Source: Sphingobacteriaceae bacterium
GTDB taxonomy: Bacteria > Bacteroidota > Bacteroidia > Sphingobacteriales > Sphingobacteriaceae
DNA: 64,000 bases
NCBI GenBank assembly: GCA_017745075.1
Contig: JAGIAD010000029.1
Location: forward strand, 744,001 to 808,000
Direction of reading: 5' to 3'
Part shown: piece after piece, positions 25,801-34,134 of the stretch
How positions within the stretch are numbered: the first letter of the stretch is position 1
Layout of the letters: each line of letters begins with the position of its first letter
Position numbers and translations under genes: made by a program
The notes under the pieces: generated by a model
What the model saw: the letters and a program-made list of their open reading frames with translations, nothing else
Databases searched by the model: none
Told to the model about the DNA's origin: nothing

Positions 25801-26415
25801 GAAATCGATAGATACTCTCCGGTAAAAAAACAAAGTGATCAGAATGGCAAGCAACGCTGCAATTAAAATCAGTACGGGGGTATAAGAGGTAAGTTTATTT
25901 AATTCTTTGGTTCTTTCTTCGAGTAACCTTTTCTCTTCAGTTATGATGTTGCTTACAATAGATCTGGCCTCATCCATATAAACCTTGCCTTGAAAAAGCA
26001 CTGTAGGATCAATAACACCGCCTAAAGATTTAATCTCGATGGTCGATTTAATGATATTCATCCTTTTTACAAGAATATTCTTAAGTGCAGCTATATTTTT
26101 GTTCTGAACGCTGTTATCCCTGGTATCAAACTCAACTCTTTTTAGTATTACAGCTGCCGAATCGCTCGCTCCGTAATAAGGTGCTAAAAATGCCTTGTTT
26201 CCGGTTAATAAATACCCCCGCTGACCAGTTTCGGCATCTTTTAAATAGGATAGGATATTCTCAGAGTTTAAAATAACCTCGTCACTGTGTTTTACCAGAT
26301 CGGTGCATTTAATCAGGTTGCCTATACTTATGTATGAGGCAAGTGAACTGATAAACAGAATAATTAGCGATAAGCCAAGGCCTAAACGTAAATTATTTTT
26401 AAGGGTTGTTTTCAT
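22825..26415 (-). CDS. Hybrid sensor histidine kinase: CHASE3-HAMP-GAF-coiled coil-HisKA-HATPase-REC-REC-REC
   Basis: A 1196-residue membrane kinase. Membrane helices are at about residues 10-30 and 178-198 and bracket a CHASE3-like domain with the AETGQRGYLLTG motif. HAMP follows at about 200-270 and GAF at about 290-430. Residues about 433-525 form a Glu/Gln-rich coiled coil. HisKA has His537 (ANMSHELRTPLNSIL), and HATPase boxes are NLLSNAIKFT, VTDTGVGIA and GGTGLGLSIS. Three receivers carry Asp854 (LLDIQLP), Asp976 (LDMGIP) and Asp1122 (MDMMMP). It is flanked by a receiver-kinase upstream and CheR/CheB downstream, all on one strand. Confidence 0.95.
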   Translation of the reverse strand: MKTTLKNNLRLGLGLSLIILFISSLASYISIGNLIKCTDLVKHSDEVILNSENILSYLKDAETGQRGYLLTGNKAFLAPYYGASDSAAVILKRVEFDTRDNSVQNKNIAALKNILVKRMNIIKSTIEIKSLGGVIDPTVLFQGKVYMDEARSIVSNIITEEKRLLEERTKELNKLTSYTPVLILIAALLAILITLFFYRRVSIDFDERVKLQKEMEDKKLEIEKRIAAIKEIAYQISNGNYGVKLDNQSQDDLGELSESLNAMSLSLKKSFNTLEENEWLQTGVANLNVKMVGEKDVFNLAEDIIEFLASYTKSQVGALYLFKDDGYLHLKGQYALQRQNLIQTIELGEGLIGQAVKTGKPILLDDVPQNELTITHATGNIKPAQIIVLPIIRNEISIGGLELGTIGKYSDLQIHFLKSVLSDVGTALLGAQNRQKLQQLLEETQAQSEELQVQHNELEGLNAELEAQAQKLQASEEELRVQQEELLQSNQELEERSSLLEEKNELIEERNIEIQQKAEALELSTRYKSEFLANMSHELRTPLNSILLLSRLMAENESMDREHKEYAEVIQSSGQGLLSLIDEILDLSKIEAGKMELDRTNVKVDEVILNMRSLFNPLAKDKNLNFVVEKSDGVPEFFHTDKMRLEQIIKNLLSNAIKFTTVGKVSLNIDKNEKLGALVFKVTDTGVGIAPEKQAMVFEAFQQADGSTRRKFGGTGLGLSISRELAKLLGGYIDLKSTEGEGSTFTLTLPIDKNKGFDGVVASLEKPEVVAPAEPVVKKASHLTVENIPQEIEDDRDNIQPDDKVILIVEDDTPFAKTLLDFTRKRNYKGLVAVRGDAGIEMAKIFKPLAILLDIQLPVKDGWQVMEELKSDPSTRPIPVHIMSSLQVKKESLLKGAVDFINKPFAFEHMQEIFSKLEHALSRHPKKVLIVEENEQHAKALSYFLSNFNIQTEIVNQVKESVSALHKPEVNCVILDMGIPDKHAYEMLEMVKKTPGLENLPIIIFTGKNLSKGEENRIKQYADSIVVKTAHSYQRILDEAGLFLHLVEEKSKEKSKTPKKFSELQDVLVGKTVLVADDDVRNIFSLTKMLEQHQMKVVAATDGKEALKLLNENPDVDVVLMDMMMPELDGYETTTAIRQDIKYRNLPILAVTAKAMMGDREKCIAAGASDYISKPVDMDQLISLLRVWLYENHHQS

Positions 26416-26433
26416 TATATGGATTAAGGATAA

Positions 26434-27567
26434 TTAGATTTGATTTTTAAGAATTTCTTCTTCTACAGTGGGAATGATAAAATAAAACTCGGAGCCTTCG
26501 CCCGGCACACTGTTTACCCCAATCACGCCTCCGTGCCGTGTAATAATTTCCGAACAGATATATAAACCTATGCCCAGACCATTAAACCGGTTATTGTTAT
26601 CTTCTACCCGATAAAATTTATCAAAAATCTTGTCTTGCTGCTCTTTTGAAATACCAATACCAAAATCCTTTACAGCCAGGTAAAGTTTTTGATCTTTAAT
26701 ATTCATGGTTACATTAATCTGGTTGGTACCCGGAGCATATTTAATGGCATTGGTAATAAAATTGATCACCACCTGTTCCAGGCGCATTTCATCACCGAAT
26801 ATCATTTCATCTGATTTACCCAGTTTTCTGATGTTAAAATCGGGGTTTGATTGCTGCAACATTTCGATCGCATTGTTTACCATGTTATCAGCATAAAAAT
26901 TTTTCATATTAAACTTCATCTTTCCGCTCTCAATTTTCGAGATATCAAGCAGGTCGACAATTAATTCGTTTAGTTTTTCGAGCTGGGTACTGGCTTTTTC
27001 GAGATGGTTCTGGGCCATGGTCTTATCATCCCTGTTAAGGCTGCGCTGTAACAACTGGATATACCCTTTTACACTGGTTAAAGGTGTTTTTAGCTCATGA
27101 CTGGCAATGCTTATGAATTCGTCTTTTTTATGTTCAGCCTGTTTTCTGAATTCGATTTCTTCAAGTAATTTCTCCTGCACCTCGTTAAGTTTTCTATTCT
27201 GCTCGTAAATGCGATAAAATGTTTTTATCTTGAGGAGCAGCACATTGATATCAACAGGCTTGGTAATATAATCCAATCCTCCGCTCAGGTATCCTTTTGT
27301 AATAAATTTTAATGTTGTATTTACAGCAGAAAGAAATATAATGGCGGTATCTTTTGCCTTACTGAAACCTGAAATGGCTTCTGCCACCTCAAAACCGTCC
27401 ATATCTGGCATCTGCACATCCAGAATAATGAGGACGTAATTGTTTTTAAGAACTTTTTTCAGCGCTTCTTCGCCAGATGATGCGGTATCAACCTCAAAAT
27501 TATGTGTTTGGAGTACTTTCTGTAACGAGATCAGGTTTTCGGGCCTGTCATCAACTATAAGGATCAT
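26434..27567 (-). CDS. Receiver domain-histidine kinase fusion
   Basis: A 377-residue soluble protein. An N-terminal receiver (about 1-120) has its phospho-acceptor at Asp50 (IILDVQMPDMDG) and Lys in YITKPVD. A short coiled linker (VQEKLLEEIEFRKQAEHKKD) leads to HisKA with His157 (FISIASHELKTPLTSVKGYI). HATPase_c follows, with VINFITNAIKYA, VKDFGIGIS and GLGIGLYICSEI. There is no membrane segment. Such proteins take phosphate on the receiver to control their own kinase. It is the first gene of the signalling cluster, 18 bases before the hybrid kinase. Confidence 0.94.
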   Translation of the reverse strand: MILIVDDRPENLISLQKVLQTHNFEVDTASSGEEALKKVLKNNYVLIILDVQMPDMDGFEVAEAISGFSKAKDTAIIFLSAVNTTLKFITKGYLSGGLDYITKPVDINVLLLKIKTFYRIYEQNRKLNEVQEKLLEEIEFRKQAEHKKDEFISIASHELKTPLTSVKGYIQLLQRSLNRDDKTMAQNHLEKASTQLEKLNELIVDLLDISKIESGKMKFNMKNFYADNMVNNAIEMLQQSNPDFNIRKLGKSDEMIFGDEMRLEQVVINFITNAIKYAPGTNQINVTMNIKDQKLYLAVKDFGIGISKEQQDKIFDKFYRVEDNNNRFNGLGIGLYICSEIITRHGGVIGVNSVPGEGSEFYFIIPTVEEEILKNQI

Positions 27568-27671
27568 CTTTATTAAAAAAAATAAGAAGCCGGGATAATT
27601 ATGTCTGGTTTCGAGATAAAAATCTCTTTAACTGTAAACAAACAATATGTGTTCAAAAAAGTTTTAGCTTT

Positions 27672-28514
27672 TTATAAATTATTTGAATTAAAGGTATCGC
27701 CCTGCCTGATATCACCCGTTTCAAAGCCTTTTTTAAACCAATACATACGCTGTTCAGAGGTTCCGTGAGTAAAAGAATCGGGCTGTACACTACCGGTTGC
27801 CTGTTTTTGCAGTTTATCATCGCCTATGGCGTTTGCAGCGGTTAGCGCTTCTTCAATATCACCTTCGTCTAATTTAAAATCTTTAAGGTTTTGAGCATTG
27901 TGCGCCCAGAGTCCGGCAAAAAAATCGGCCTGTAATTCTAATTTCACGGAAAGGCGGTTGTATTCTTTTTCACTAACCTGGCCCCTTGCCCGGTCTAGTT
28001 TTTCTGAAATTCCCAATAAATTTTGTACATGATGACCAACCTCATGTGCAATTACATAGGCTTGGGCAAAATCTCCGGCCGCTCCAAAACGGTTCTTTAG
28101 ATCATCGTAAAATGATAAATCGATATAAACCTTATGGTCGCCCGGACAATAAAATGGGCCTACATTGGCACTGGCATTTCCACATGCGGTTTGTACAGCA
28201 TCGCGAAACAGCCTTAATTTCGGATATTCATACTGCCTGCCCATGGCCTGGAATTCTTTATCCCAAACCTGTTCTGTAGATTCTAAAACACCCGATACGA
28301 ACTGTGCCTGCTCATCGTTAGCAGGTACGCCCTGCTTAACCTCTTCTGTACCTGTAGTAGCCGGGATTTGACTAACCAAGCCAGTTAAATCCTTACCGAA
28401 TATTAGCCCGAGCACCACGATTACGATACCTACACCGCCACCAAGAATGGTTTTTCCACCGCCACCGCTTCTGCCGTCTTCTACATTATTACTGCCTTTA
28501 CCAAACCACTGCAT
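27672..28514 (-). CDS. Neutral zinc metallopeptidase, YpfJ-like family
   Basis: A 280-residue membrane-anchored protein. Residues 18-44 are Gly-rich then hydrophobic (ILGGGVGIVIVVLGLIFGKD), an N-terminal anchor. The zinc site is HEVGH at residues 157-161 (YVIAHEVGHHVQNLLG), and a later ELQADFFAGLWAH supplies the third ligand. FYCPGDHKVYIDLSFYDDL and the C-terminal SFTHGTSEQRMYWFKKGFE are typical of this family (Pfam Zn_peptidase, PF04228). Substrate unknown. The gene stands alone between the signalling cluster and gltX. Confidence 0.93.
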   Translation of the reverse strand: MQWFGKGSNNVEDGRSGGGGKTILGGGVGIVIVVLGLIFGKDLTGLVSQIPATTGTEEVKQGVPANDEQAQFVSGVLESTEQVWDKEFQAMGRQYEYPKLRLFRDAVQTACGNASANVGPFYCPGDHKVYIDLSFYDDLKNRFGAAGDFAQAYVIAHEVGHHVQNLLGISEKLDRARGQVSEKEYNRLSVKLELQADFFAGLWAHNAQNLKDFKLDEGDIEEALTAANAIGDDKLQKQATGSVQPDSFTHGTSEQRMYWFKKGFETGDIRQGDTFNSNNL

Positions 28515-28619
28515 AATTTACTTTTTAGTTTAATGAATAACCTTAATTATGGGAAAATTGTTATACTAAAGTATAAATTATTTTTATTGATTTATTCTTT
28601 TGCGTTGTAGCAAAAAAAA

Positions 28620-28644
28620 GAAGCTAAGCTTAAAGCTTAGCTTC
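28620..28644 (-). terminator. Terminator after gltX
   Basis: GAAGCTAAGCT-TAA-AGCTTAGCTTC is a perfect 11-base-pair stem. On the minus strand it is followed by TTTTTTTTG. It is 36 bases past the gltX stop. Confidence 0.9.
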
Positions 28645-28679
28645 AGGTATTTATCTCTATTATTCCCTGGGAGGATATA

Positions 28680-30188
28680 CTAACTATTAAAAACGGCAAT
28701 TGCTTTTGCTATCCTTGCCTTGGTTTCTTCAGCACCTAATAATACAGCAATATCAAAAACGCCCGGCCCAAATTTACCACCCACCAACATAATGCGGAAA
28801 GGCAACATCAGTTCGCCAGGTTTAAAGCCTTTTTCTTCGGCCAGCGCTTTAAATGATGTTTCAGCAGAAACGGCATCTTTTAAGGTTAAACCATCAGCAA
28901 AGCCATTAAAGAAATCGGCCTTTTCAGCTGTCCATTTTGGTTTTACCGAATTCACATCATATTCTGCTGGTGAGGCAAAAAAGTAACTGCTCTGTGCCAC
29001 AAAATCGGGCAGCAAAGTGCAGCGGTCTTTAATCAGATCGATAACCGCATTTAAAAAAGCATCATCATGAACTCCGATACCTGCCTTTTCCAGCTCTGCT
29101 TTAACGTCTGGTGCTAAATGCCCGGCGCCCTGCGATTTAATCCACTCGTGGTTATACCACTTGGCTTTTTCGAAATCGAATTTAGCGCCTGCTTTACTAA
29201 TTCTTTCTACTGAGAATTTTTCTTCCAGCTCTTTTAGTGTGAATAACTCCTGGTCGGTACCATCGTTCCAACCTAAAAGTGCCAGCATATTGATAAAGGC
29301 TTCGGGCATGAAACCCATTTCTTTAAATCCTTTGGTTATGTCGCCGGTTTTAGGGTCGGTCCAGTTCATGGCATAAACCGGAAAACCTAACCGGTCGCCA
29401 TCGCGTTTACTTAATTTCCCATGTCCATCCGGCTTTAAAATTAAAGGTAAATGTGCCCATGCCGGCATATCGGCTTCCCAACCTAAATATTTCCAGAGTA
29501 AAATATGAACCGGCGCCGATGGCAACCACTCTTCGCCCCTAAAAGCATGACTAATTTCCATTGCCTTATCATCTACAACAACGGCTAAGTGGTAAGTTGG
29601 CATTCCGTCGGCTTTTAACAATACCTTATCATCAACCAATGAAGTTTCAAAACTTACGTCGCCACGGATTAAATCGTTAAAATGTACAATTTCATCTGCA
29701 GGTACCTTAATCCGCACCACATGGGGAGTTTTGGCGGCCAACAATTCCTCTACCTCACTCAGGGTAAGCGTTAAAGAATTCCGCATCTGCATGCGTGTAG
29801 CCTGCCCGTACTGGAAATTTGGAATTTCTTTCCGTTTGGCTTCCAACTCTTCAGGGGTATCGAAAGCGTAATAGGCATAACCATCGTTAATTAACTGTTC
29901 GGCAAATTTACCATAGCTGGGTTTACGCTCGCTTTGGCGGTACGGTCCGTATGCACCCGGATTATCGGGGCTTTCATCCGGTGTAATGCCACACCAATCT
30001 AAACAGTTTACAATATATTGTTCGGCACCTTCTACAAAGCGGTTCTGATCGGTATCTTCTACACGAAGTACAAAAGTTCCATTATTTTTTTTGGCAAATA
30101 AATAATTGAACAAGGCAGTACGCACGCCGCCTAAATGCAAACCTCCGGTTGGGCTTGGGGCAAATCTTACTCTAACTTTTTTATCCAT
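28680..30188 (-). CDS. gltX: Glutamyl-tRNA synthetase
   Basis: Charges tRNA-Glu (and possibly tRNA-Gln) with glutamate. The 502-residue class I enzyme has the HIGH-type signature as PSPTGGLHLGGVRTALFNYL near residue 11 and the KMSKS-type loop as GKLSKRDGDRLG near 258. RVEDTDQNRF and the FRGEEWLPSAPVHILLW motif are also typical. The C-terminal anticodon-binding part is complete. It has its own promoter, a hairpin-containing leader and a strong terminator. Confidence 0.97.
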   Translation of the reverse strand: MDKKVRVRFAPSPTGGLHLGGVRTALFNYLFAKKNNGTFVLRVEDTDQNRFVEGAEQYIVNCLDWCGITPDESPDNPGAYGPYRQSERKPSYGKFAEQLINDGYAYYAFDTPEELEAKRKEIPNFQYGQATRMQMRNSLTLTLSEVEELLAAKTPHVVRIKVPADEIVHFNDLIRGDVSFETSLVDDKVLLKADGMPTYHLAVVVDDKAMEISHAFRGEEWLPSAPVHILLWKYLGWEADMPAWAHLPLILKPDGHGKLSKRDGDRLGFPVYAMNWTDPKTGDITKGFKEMGFMPEAFINMLALLGWNDGTDQELFTLKELEEKFSVERISKAGAKFDFEKAKWYNHEWIKSQGAGHLAPDVKAELEKAGIGVHDDAFLNAVIDLIKDRCTLLPDFVAQSSYFFASPAEYDVNSVKPKWTAEKADFFNGFADGLTLKDAVSAETSFKALAEEKGFKPGELMLPFRIMLVGGKFGPGVFDIAVLLGAEETKARIAKAIAVFNS

Positions 30189-30208
30189 GATTGAATTGTT
30201 GAGCGGTT

Positions 30209-30252
30209 GGCGTTATGCGTAAGGCGCATTGAAACGCCTATCGCCATACGCA
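30209..30252 (-). promoter_or_regulatory. Long hairpin in the gltX leader
   Basis: On the minus strand GCGTATGGCGATAGGCG, loop TTTCAATG, then CGCCTTACGCATAACGCC fold into an interrupted stem. It lies between the predicted -7 box (30274-30267) and the ATG at 30188, so it would be in the mRNA leader. It could be a regulatory structure or a REP-type insertion. Confidence 0.4.
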
Positions 30253-30266
30253 AAGCGCAGACGGCA

Positions 30267-30274
30267 CAAAGATA
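30267..30274 (-). promoter_or_regulatory. Predicted -7 box of gltX
   Basis: TATCTTTG on the minus strand matches TAnnTTTG. The -33 region is weak. It predicts a leader of about 73 bases. Confidence 0.45.
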
Positions 30275-30409
30275 TGTTTTTCATCCATTTTATTGTGTTT
30301 TCATCTGCAAGAAGCGACTATGCATTCAGGATGATTGGCCAGGGTTTTGAAAAAGCATAATGGTTTTATGTTTTTTTCGTTTTGTTATTGTAATTTGGCT
30401 AGCTAAAGC

Positions 30410-31618
30410 ATGAACCCTTATCAAAAGAAACGCCGTTGGAAGTTTTTCCTTCTCATTTTTGCCATCTTAATTGGCATTGCCTCGGTATTTTACACAGATT
30501 CTTTCGTAAAAAAAATGGAGCGTGAAGAGGCAGACCAATTTCACCTTTGGGTGAAAATCCAGGAACGGGCCATGTTTCTTTATGACAATGATGATTATCG
30601 TACTATAGTAGAAACGGTGAGAAAAAACACCAAAACCCCTGTAATCATGACAGATTCGGCCGGAATCATCACTTCTTTTAACGGCCTCGACAGTACAAAA
30701 ACCAATTACCCCATTTCAGATGCCAAATTAACTTACGATAGTCTTTATTTTGTGCGTCAATTGAGACAGATGAAAGCACAGCATCCGCCTGACGAAATGA
30801 ATATTTTTGGCCGGAAATTTAAGGCTTACTATCGCGATTCTTTCATTTTAACACAGTTGAGATATTTCCCATATATCCAGATGGGTGTTATTTTCCTTTT
30901 CCTGTTAACGGCTTATGCAGCATTTAGCTCTGCCAGAAGAGATGAGCAGGACCATGTTTGGGTAGGTTTAGCCAAAGAAACGGCACACCAGCTGGGTACA
31001 CCAATATCATCGCTCATGGCCTGGACAGAGCTGATGAAGTCTAAGTTTGATGCAGAAGACGATCCGCTCATTGCTGAAATGGAAAACGATATTAAACGAT
31101 TGGAAATTATTACTGACCGTTTCTCTAAAATCGGTTCAAAACCAATACTCGAAGACCACACCGTTTATATCGTGGTGAGCGATTTTATCCGGTATTTTAA
31201 GGTTCGTACTTCAGACAAGGTTAAATTCAGCATTACCGGCGATGAACAGGTAAGGGCGATGTTAAATGTTCCATTATTTGACTGGGTGATTGAAAATCTT
31301 TTAAAAAATGCAGCAAATGCCATCGAAAACGAAGGTTCGATTTCTGTCAATATCATAGAAAATCTAGCCAAAGAGCAGGTATTTATCGATGTGAGCGATA
31401 CCGGAAAGGGGATTCCAAGGTCTAAGTTCGATGCCGTTTTTCAACCAGGCTACACCACGCGCAAACGTGGCTGGGGTTTGGGTTTATCGCTCACTAAACG
31501 GATTGTAGAAAATTACCACAGTGGAGAAATTTTTGTAAAAGACTCTGAACTGGGTAAAGGCACAACTTTTAGAATAATATTAAAAAGCAGTTTAAGATAT
31601 GAACCGACCACAGCCTAA
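30410..31618 (+). CDS. Sensor histidine kinase with an HQLGTP-type H-box
   Basis: A 402-residue membrane kinase. Membrane helices are at about residues 9-28 and 155-171, with a periplasmic domain of about 125 residues between. There is no HAMP. The H-box is unusual: LAKETAHQLGTPISSLMAW rather than SHELRTPL. The ATP-binding part has NLLKNAANAIE, VSDTGKGIP and RGWGLGLSLTKR. The 3' end overlaps the DinB gene by 20 bases. No regulator gene is adjacent. A link to PorX, whose gene is 20 kb away, is speculative. Confidence 0.88.
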   Translation: MNPYQKKRRWKFFLLIFAILIGIASVFYTDSFVKKMEREEADQFHLWVKIQERAMFLYDNDDYRTIVETVRKNTKTPVIMTDSAGIITSFNGLDSTKTNYPISDAKLTYDSLYFVRQLRQMKAQHPPDEMNIFGRKFKAYYRDSFILTQLRYFPYIQMGVIFLFLLTAYAAFSSARRDEQDHVWVGLAKETAHQLGTPISSLMAWTELMKSKFDAEDDPLIAEMENDIKRLEIITDRFSKIGSKPILEDHTVYIVVSDFIRYFKVRTSDKVKFSITGDEQVRAMLNVPLFDWVIENLLKNAANAIENEGSISVNIIENLAKEQVFIDVSDTGKGIPRSKFDAVFQPGYTTRKRGWGLGLSLTKRIVENYHSGEIFVKDSELGKGTTFRIILKSSLRYEPTTA

Positions 31619-32108
31619 CGAATACCCAACCTGGGGCGAAACCTATATCAGTAAAGTTGACCGGGATATTTTCGAAATTTTAAATGATCAGATCCAAAGC
31701 CTTCCGGCACTGTTCAGGACGAACGCCGATAAAGCAGATTATGCTTACGCTGAAGGAAAATGGACATTAAAAGAAATGTTGGGCCACATTATTGATGCTG
31801 AACGTGTTTTTGCATACCGCATTACCTGTTTTGCCCGCAAAGAACAGCAGCCCTTGCCAGGCTTTGAAGAAGATGATTATGTGTTAAATGCCCGCTTTGC
31901 CGAACACGATCTGGAAGACCTGATTGAGGAATTTATTGCACTTCGCAAAGCCAATATTTATCTTTTTAAATCTTTAAATGAAGAAGAACTGGAAAGAAAA
32001 GGAATTGCTTCGGGCAGGGAAATTAATGTAAAATCGATCTTGTTTATTGTTGGTGGTCACATTATCCACCATGTTGGGATTTTAAAAGAACGTTATCATG
32101 TGGTTTAA
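31599..32108 (+). CDS. DinB family protein
   Basis: A 169-residue four-helix protein of the DinB/YfiT superfamily, which bind a metal through three His residues and often act in thiol-dependent transfer. Candidate ligands are His in WTLKEMLGHIIDAERVFAYR and the pair in GGHIIHHVGILKERY. LNARFAEHDLEDLIEEF lies between. It starts 20 bases inside the kinase gene and overlaps the thioesterase gene by 11 bases, so the three form a tight operon. Substrate unknown. Confidence 0.9.
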   Translation: MNRPQPNEYPTWGETYISKVDRDIFEILNDQIQSLPALFRTNADKADYAYAEGKWTLKEMLGHIIDAERVFAYRITCFARKEQQPLPGFEEDDYVLNARFAEHDLEDLIEEFIALRKANIYLFKSLNEEELERKGIASGREINVKSILFIVGGHIIHHVGILKERYHVV

Positions 32109-32520
32109 AGATTTTACTGTTGAAGAGCTGAATAACCGCCCCAAAAACCATATCGGGGCACTGCTGAATATTCAGTTTACCGAAATCGGGGAAGATTTTA
32201 TTACGGGTACCATGCCCGTTGATGAGCGGACACATCAACCTGCAGGAATTTTGCATGGCGGCGCCTCGGTGGTTTTGGCCGAAACACTGGGCAGTATCGC
32301 TTCTTACATGTGCATAGATCCTGATAAGTATATGGCCGTTGGTTTAGAAGTAAATGCCAACCACCTCAGACCGGTAAAAAGCGGACTGGTTAAGGGTATT
32401 TGCAAACCACTGCATATTGGCGCCAAAACGCAGGTTTGGGAAATTAAAATTTATGATGAGCGGGGCAAAATGAACTGCATTAGCCGGCTAACCGTGGCCA
32501 TAATTGTTAAACCGCTGTAA
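32098..32520 (+). CDS. Hotdog-fold thioesterase, PaaI/MenI type
   Basis: A 140-residue acyl-CoA thioesterase-like protein. The active-site helix reads GILHGGASVVLAETLGSIAS, with the Glu that acts as general base in this family. VNANHLRPVKSGLVKG and the SRLTVAIIV strand complete the hotdog fold. Similar proteins hydrolyse aromatic or 1,4-dihydroxy-2-naphthoyl-CoA thioesters, but no menaquinone gene is nearby. The ATG lies inside the DinB gene. Confidence 0.92.
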   Translation: MWFKDFTVEELNNRPKNHIGALLNIQFTEIGEDFITGTMPVDERTHQPAGILHGGASVVLAETLGSIASYMCIDPDKYMAVGLEVNANHLRPVKSGLVKGICKPLHIGAKTQVWEIKIYDERGKMNCISRLTVAIIVKPL

Positions 32521-32528
32521 AAAGCGGT

Positions 32529-33620
32529 TTACTTACTTTTTAACGTTCCGGCGATGACAAGCTTTGCTATATTTTCGGTAAGCAAAGTGGGCGAATTGCA
32601 GTCGCAGTTAGTGAGGCCAACCACATAAATATCTTCACCGGGCACATAAACCCCCATGCTTTTAAACCCAAATATGCTGCCCCCATGTGTCCTTACAGGT
32701 AAACCACCAATCTCTTTAATGTGCCAGCCGTAACCGTAATTAAATATTTCGCCATTGTTTAGCTTATATCGCGAAAATGCTTTTGTGGTTTCGCTTGCAT
32801 TTAGCAGTTTATTTTGGCTTATGGCTTTTTGCCATTTCAGCAAATCGTCCAGTGTAGACATTAAAGCCCCTGATGCGAAAGGAACGCTAAAACTAATGGC
32901 TGTTTTGTTTACATATTCATTCTGTTTTTTCTGGTATCCGTAGGCCCTGTTATGGATTACTTGCCTGTCGCTGGCATAATAAGAATGATCCATACCAATC
33001 CGGTCAAAAATATGTTGCTGAATAAAACCGGCATAAGCCTCGCCCGAAACCTGTTCAACCAGGTAGCCAAGCAATACATAACCCGAGTTGTTATATTCAA
33101 AACGTTCGCCAGGTGCAAAATCAACAGGTTCATCCTTAAAAAAATCGACCATCATTTTGGGCGTCATCTCTTTCTGGGCTATCTCTGCCAGCGCCTTCAT
33201 TTTGGTGAAATCTTTAATACCCGACGTATGCGTAAGCAAATGGTGTATGGTTATTTTATCGCTTCCAGGATAATCCGGAATATATTTCGAAATCGGATCG
33301 CTTACCTTTAATTTACCTTGTTGCTCTAAAAGCAATACCGCAACGGCTGTAAATTGCTTGGTCATAGAACCCAATTGGAAAATACTTTCAACAGTAAGGT
33401 TATCGCCCAGTTCGAGGTTGGCCTTCCCAAAAGCTTTCTGGTAAATTATCTTTCCTTTTTGGGCCACCATAAATGCCCCTCCGGGGCCCTGCTTATCGGG
33501 CATTAGAGCCATAATCAGACTATCGATCTGGTTATTGAGCTTTTGAGCCTTAACTACTGCCGGCATAAGCAGGCAGCAGATAAGTATGGCCACAAGAATT
33601 TTGATCCGCTTTGTTTTCAT
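32529..33620 (-). CDS. Secreted serine hydrolase, beta-lactamase/class C PBP family
   Basis: A 363-residue exported protein with a signal peptide of about 25 residues (ILICCLLMPAVVKAQ). The catalytic Ser-x-x-Lys is S85-M-T-K88 (FQLGSMTKQFTAVAV), the Tyr-x-Asn is Y176-N-N178 (FEYNNSGYVLLG), and the third motif is probably RTHGGSIFGF. These proteins include D-Ala-D-Ala peptidases and esterases; the substrate is not evident. The stop converges on the thioesterase stop with only 8 bases between. The DUF6249 gene is 12 bases upstream and probably co-transcribed. Confidence 0.9.
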   Translation of the reverse strand: MKTKRIKILVAILICCLLMPAVVKAQKLNNQIDSLIMALMPDKQGPGGAFMVAQKGKIIYQKAFGKANLELGDNLTVESIFQLGSMTKQFTAVAVLLLEQQGKLKVSDPISKYIPDYPGSDKITIHHLLTHTSGIKDFTKMKALAEIAQKEMTPKMMVDFFKDEPVDFAPGERFEYNNSGYVLLGYLVEQVSGEAYAGFIQQHIFDRIGMDHSYYASDRQVIHNRAYGYQKKQNEYVNKTAISFSVPFASGALMSTLDDLLKWQKAISQNKLLNASETTKAFSRYKLNNGEIFNYGYGWHIKEIGGLPVRTHGGSIFGFKSMGVYVPGEDIYVVGLTNCDCNSPTLLTENIAKLVIAGTLKSK

Positions 33621-33632
33621 CCTTAAAACCGG

Positions 33633-33995
33633 CTAGAATTTATCTTTCTCAATCGCTTTCTTTTCAATTAGGAACGAAATAATTAAGCCTAATCCACCGA
33701 AGATTCCAATGAAACCAAAATAAATGGGAACCACTTGTCCTTGCTCAGTGTGCGTCATATCGCTACCGAATAATGCCCTAACGGTAAAGAGCGCTACCAG
33801 CAAACCAATACCCAAGCCCACAAGCAATAAACCAAATTTTAAACTTAAATAGGGTTTTGGTGCTGATTTACCTACACCCGGATTGAGTCCGCGCTCAATC
33901 ATCGCCATTTTCTCTTTGTTGGATAAATAACGGATGCCGAATACCATGGCGAATGCGCCTAAAAAAAGTGATATGGGAACTAATATACCTTCCAT
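33633..33995 (-). CDS. DUF6249-like small membrane protein
   Basis: A 120-residue protein with three hydrophobic helices at about residues 4-22, 54-72 and 90-109. NKEKMAMIERGLNPG lies between the first and second. I recall this pattern (membrane helix, KEKMAMIERG, then two more helices) as DUF6249, a Bacteroidota family of unknown function often next to sigma or signalling genes. Here it precedes the serine hydrolase by 12 bases. Confidence 0.75.
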   Translation of the reverse strand: MEGILVPISLFLGAFAMVFGIRYLSNKEKMAMIERGLNPGVGKSAPKPYLSLKFGLLLVGLGIGLLVALFTVRALFGSDMTHTEQGQVVPIYFGFIGIFGGLGLIISFLIEKKAIEKDKF

Positions 33996-34134
33996 GATTA
34001 TAATTTTTAATGTATAAATATTTTGTTTCTTATTTATTTGAACCGTGTTCTGTGTAGTATGACTACATCCTTTTTAATCAGGTTACACCCCTTTGAAAAA
34101 AAATCGATAGCTTTATCATACATTCAAAAATCCC

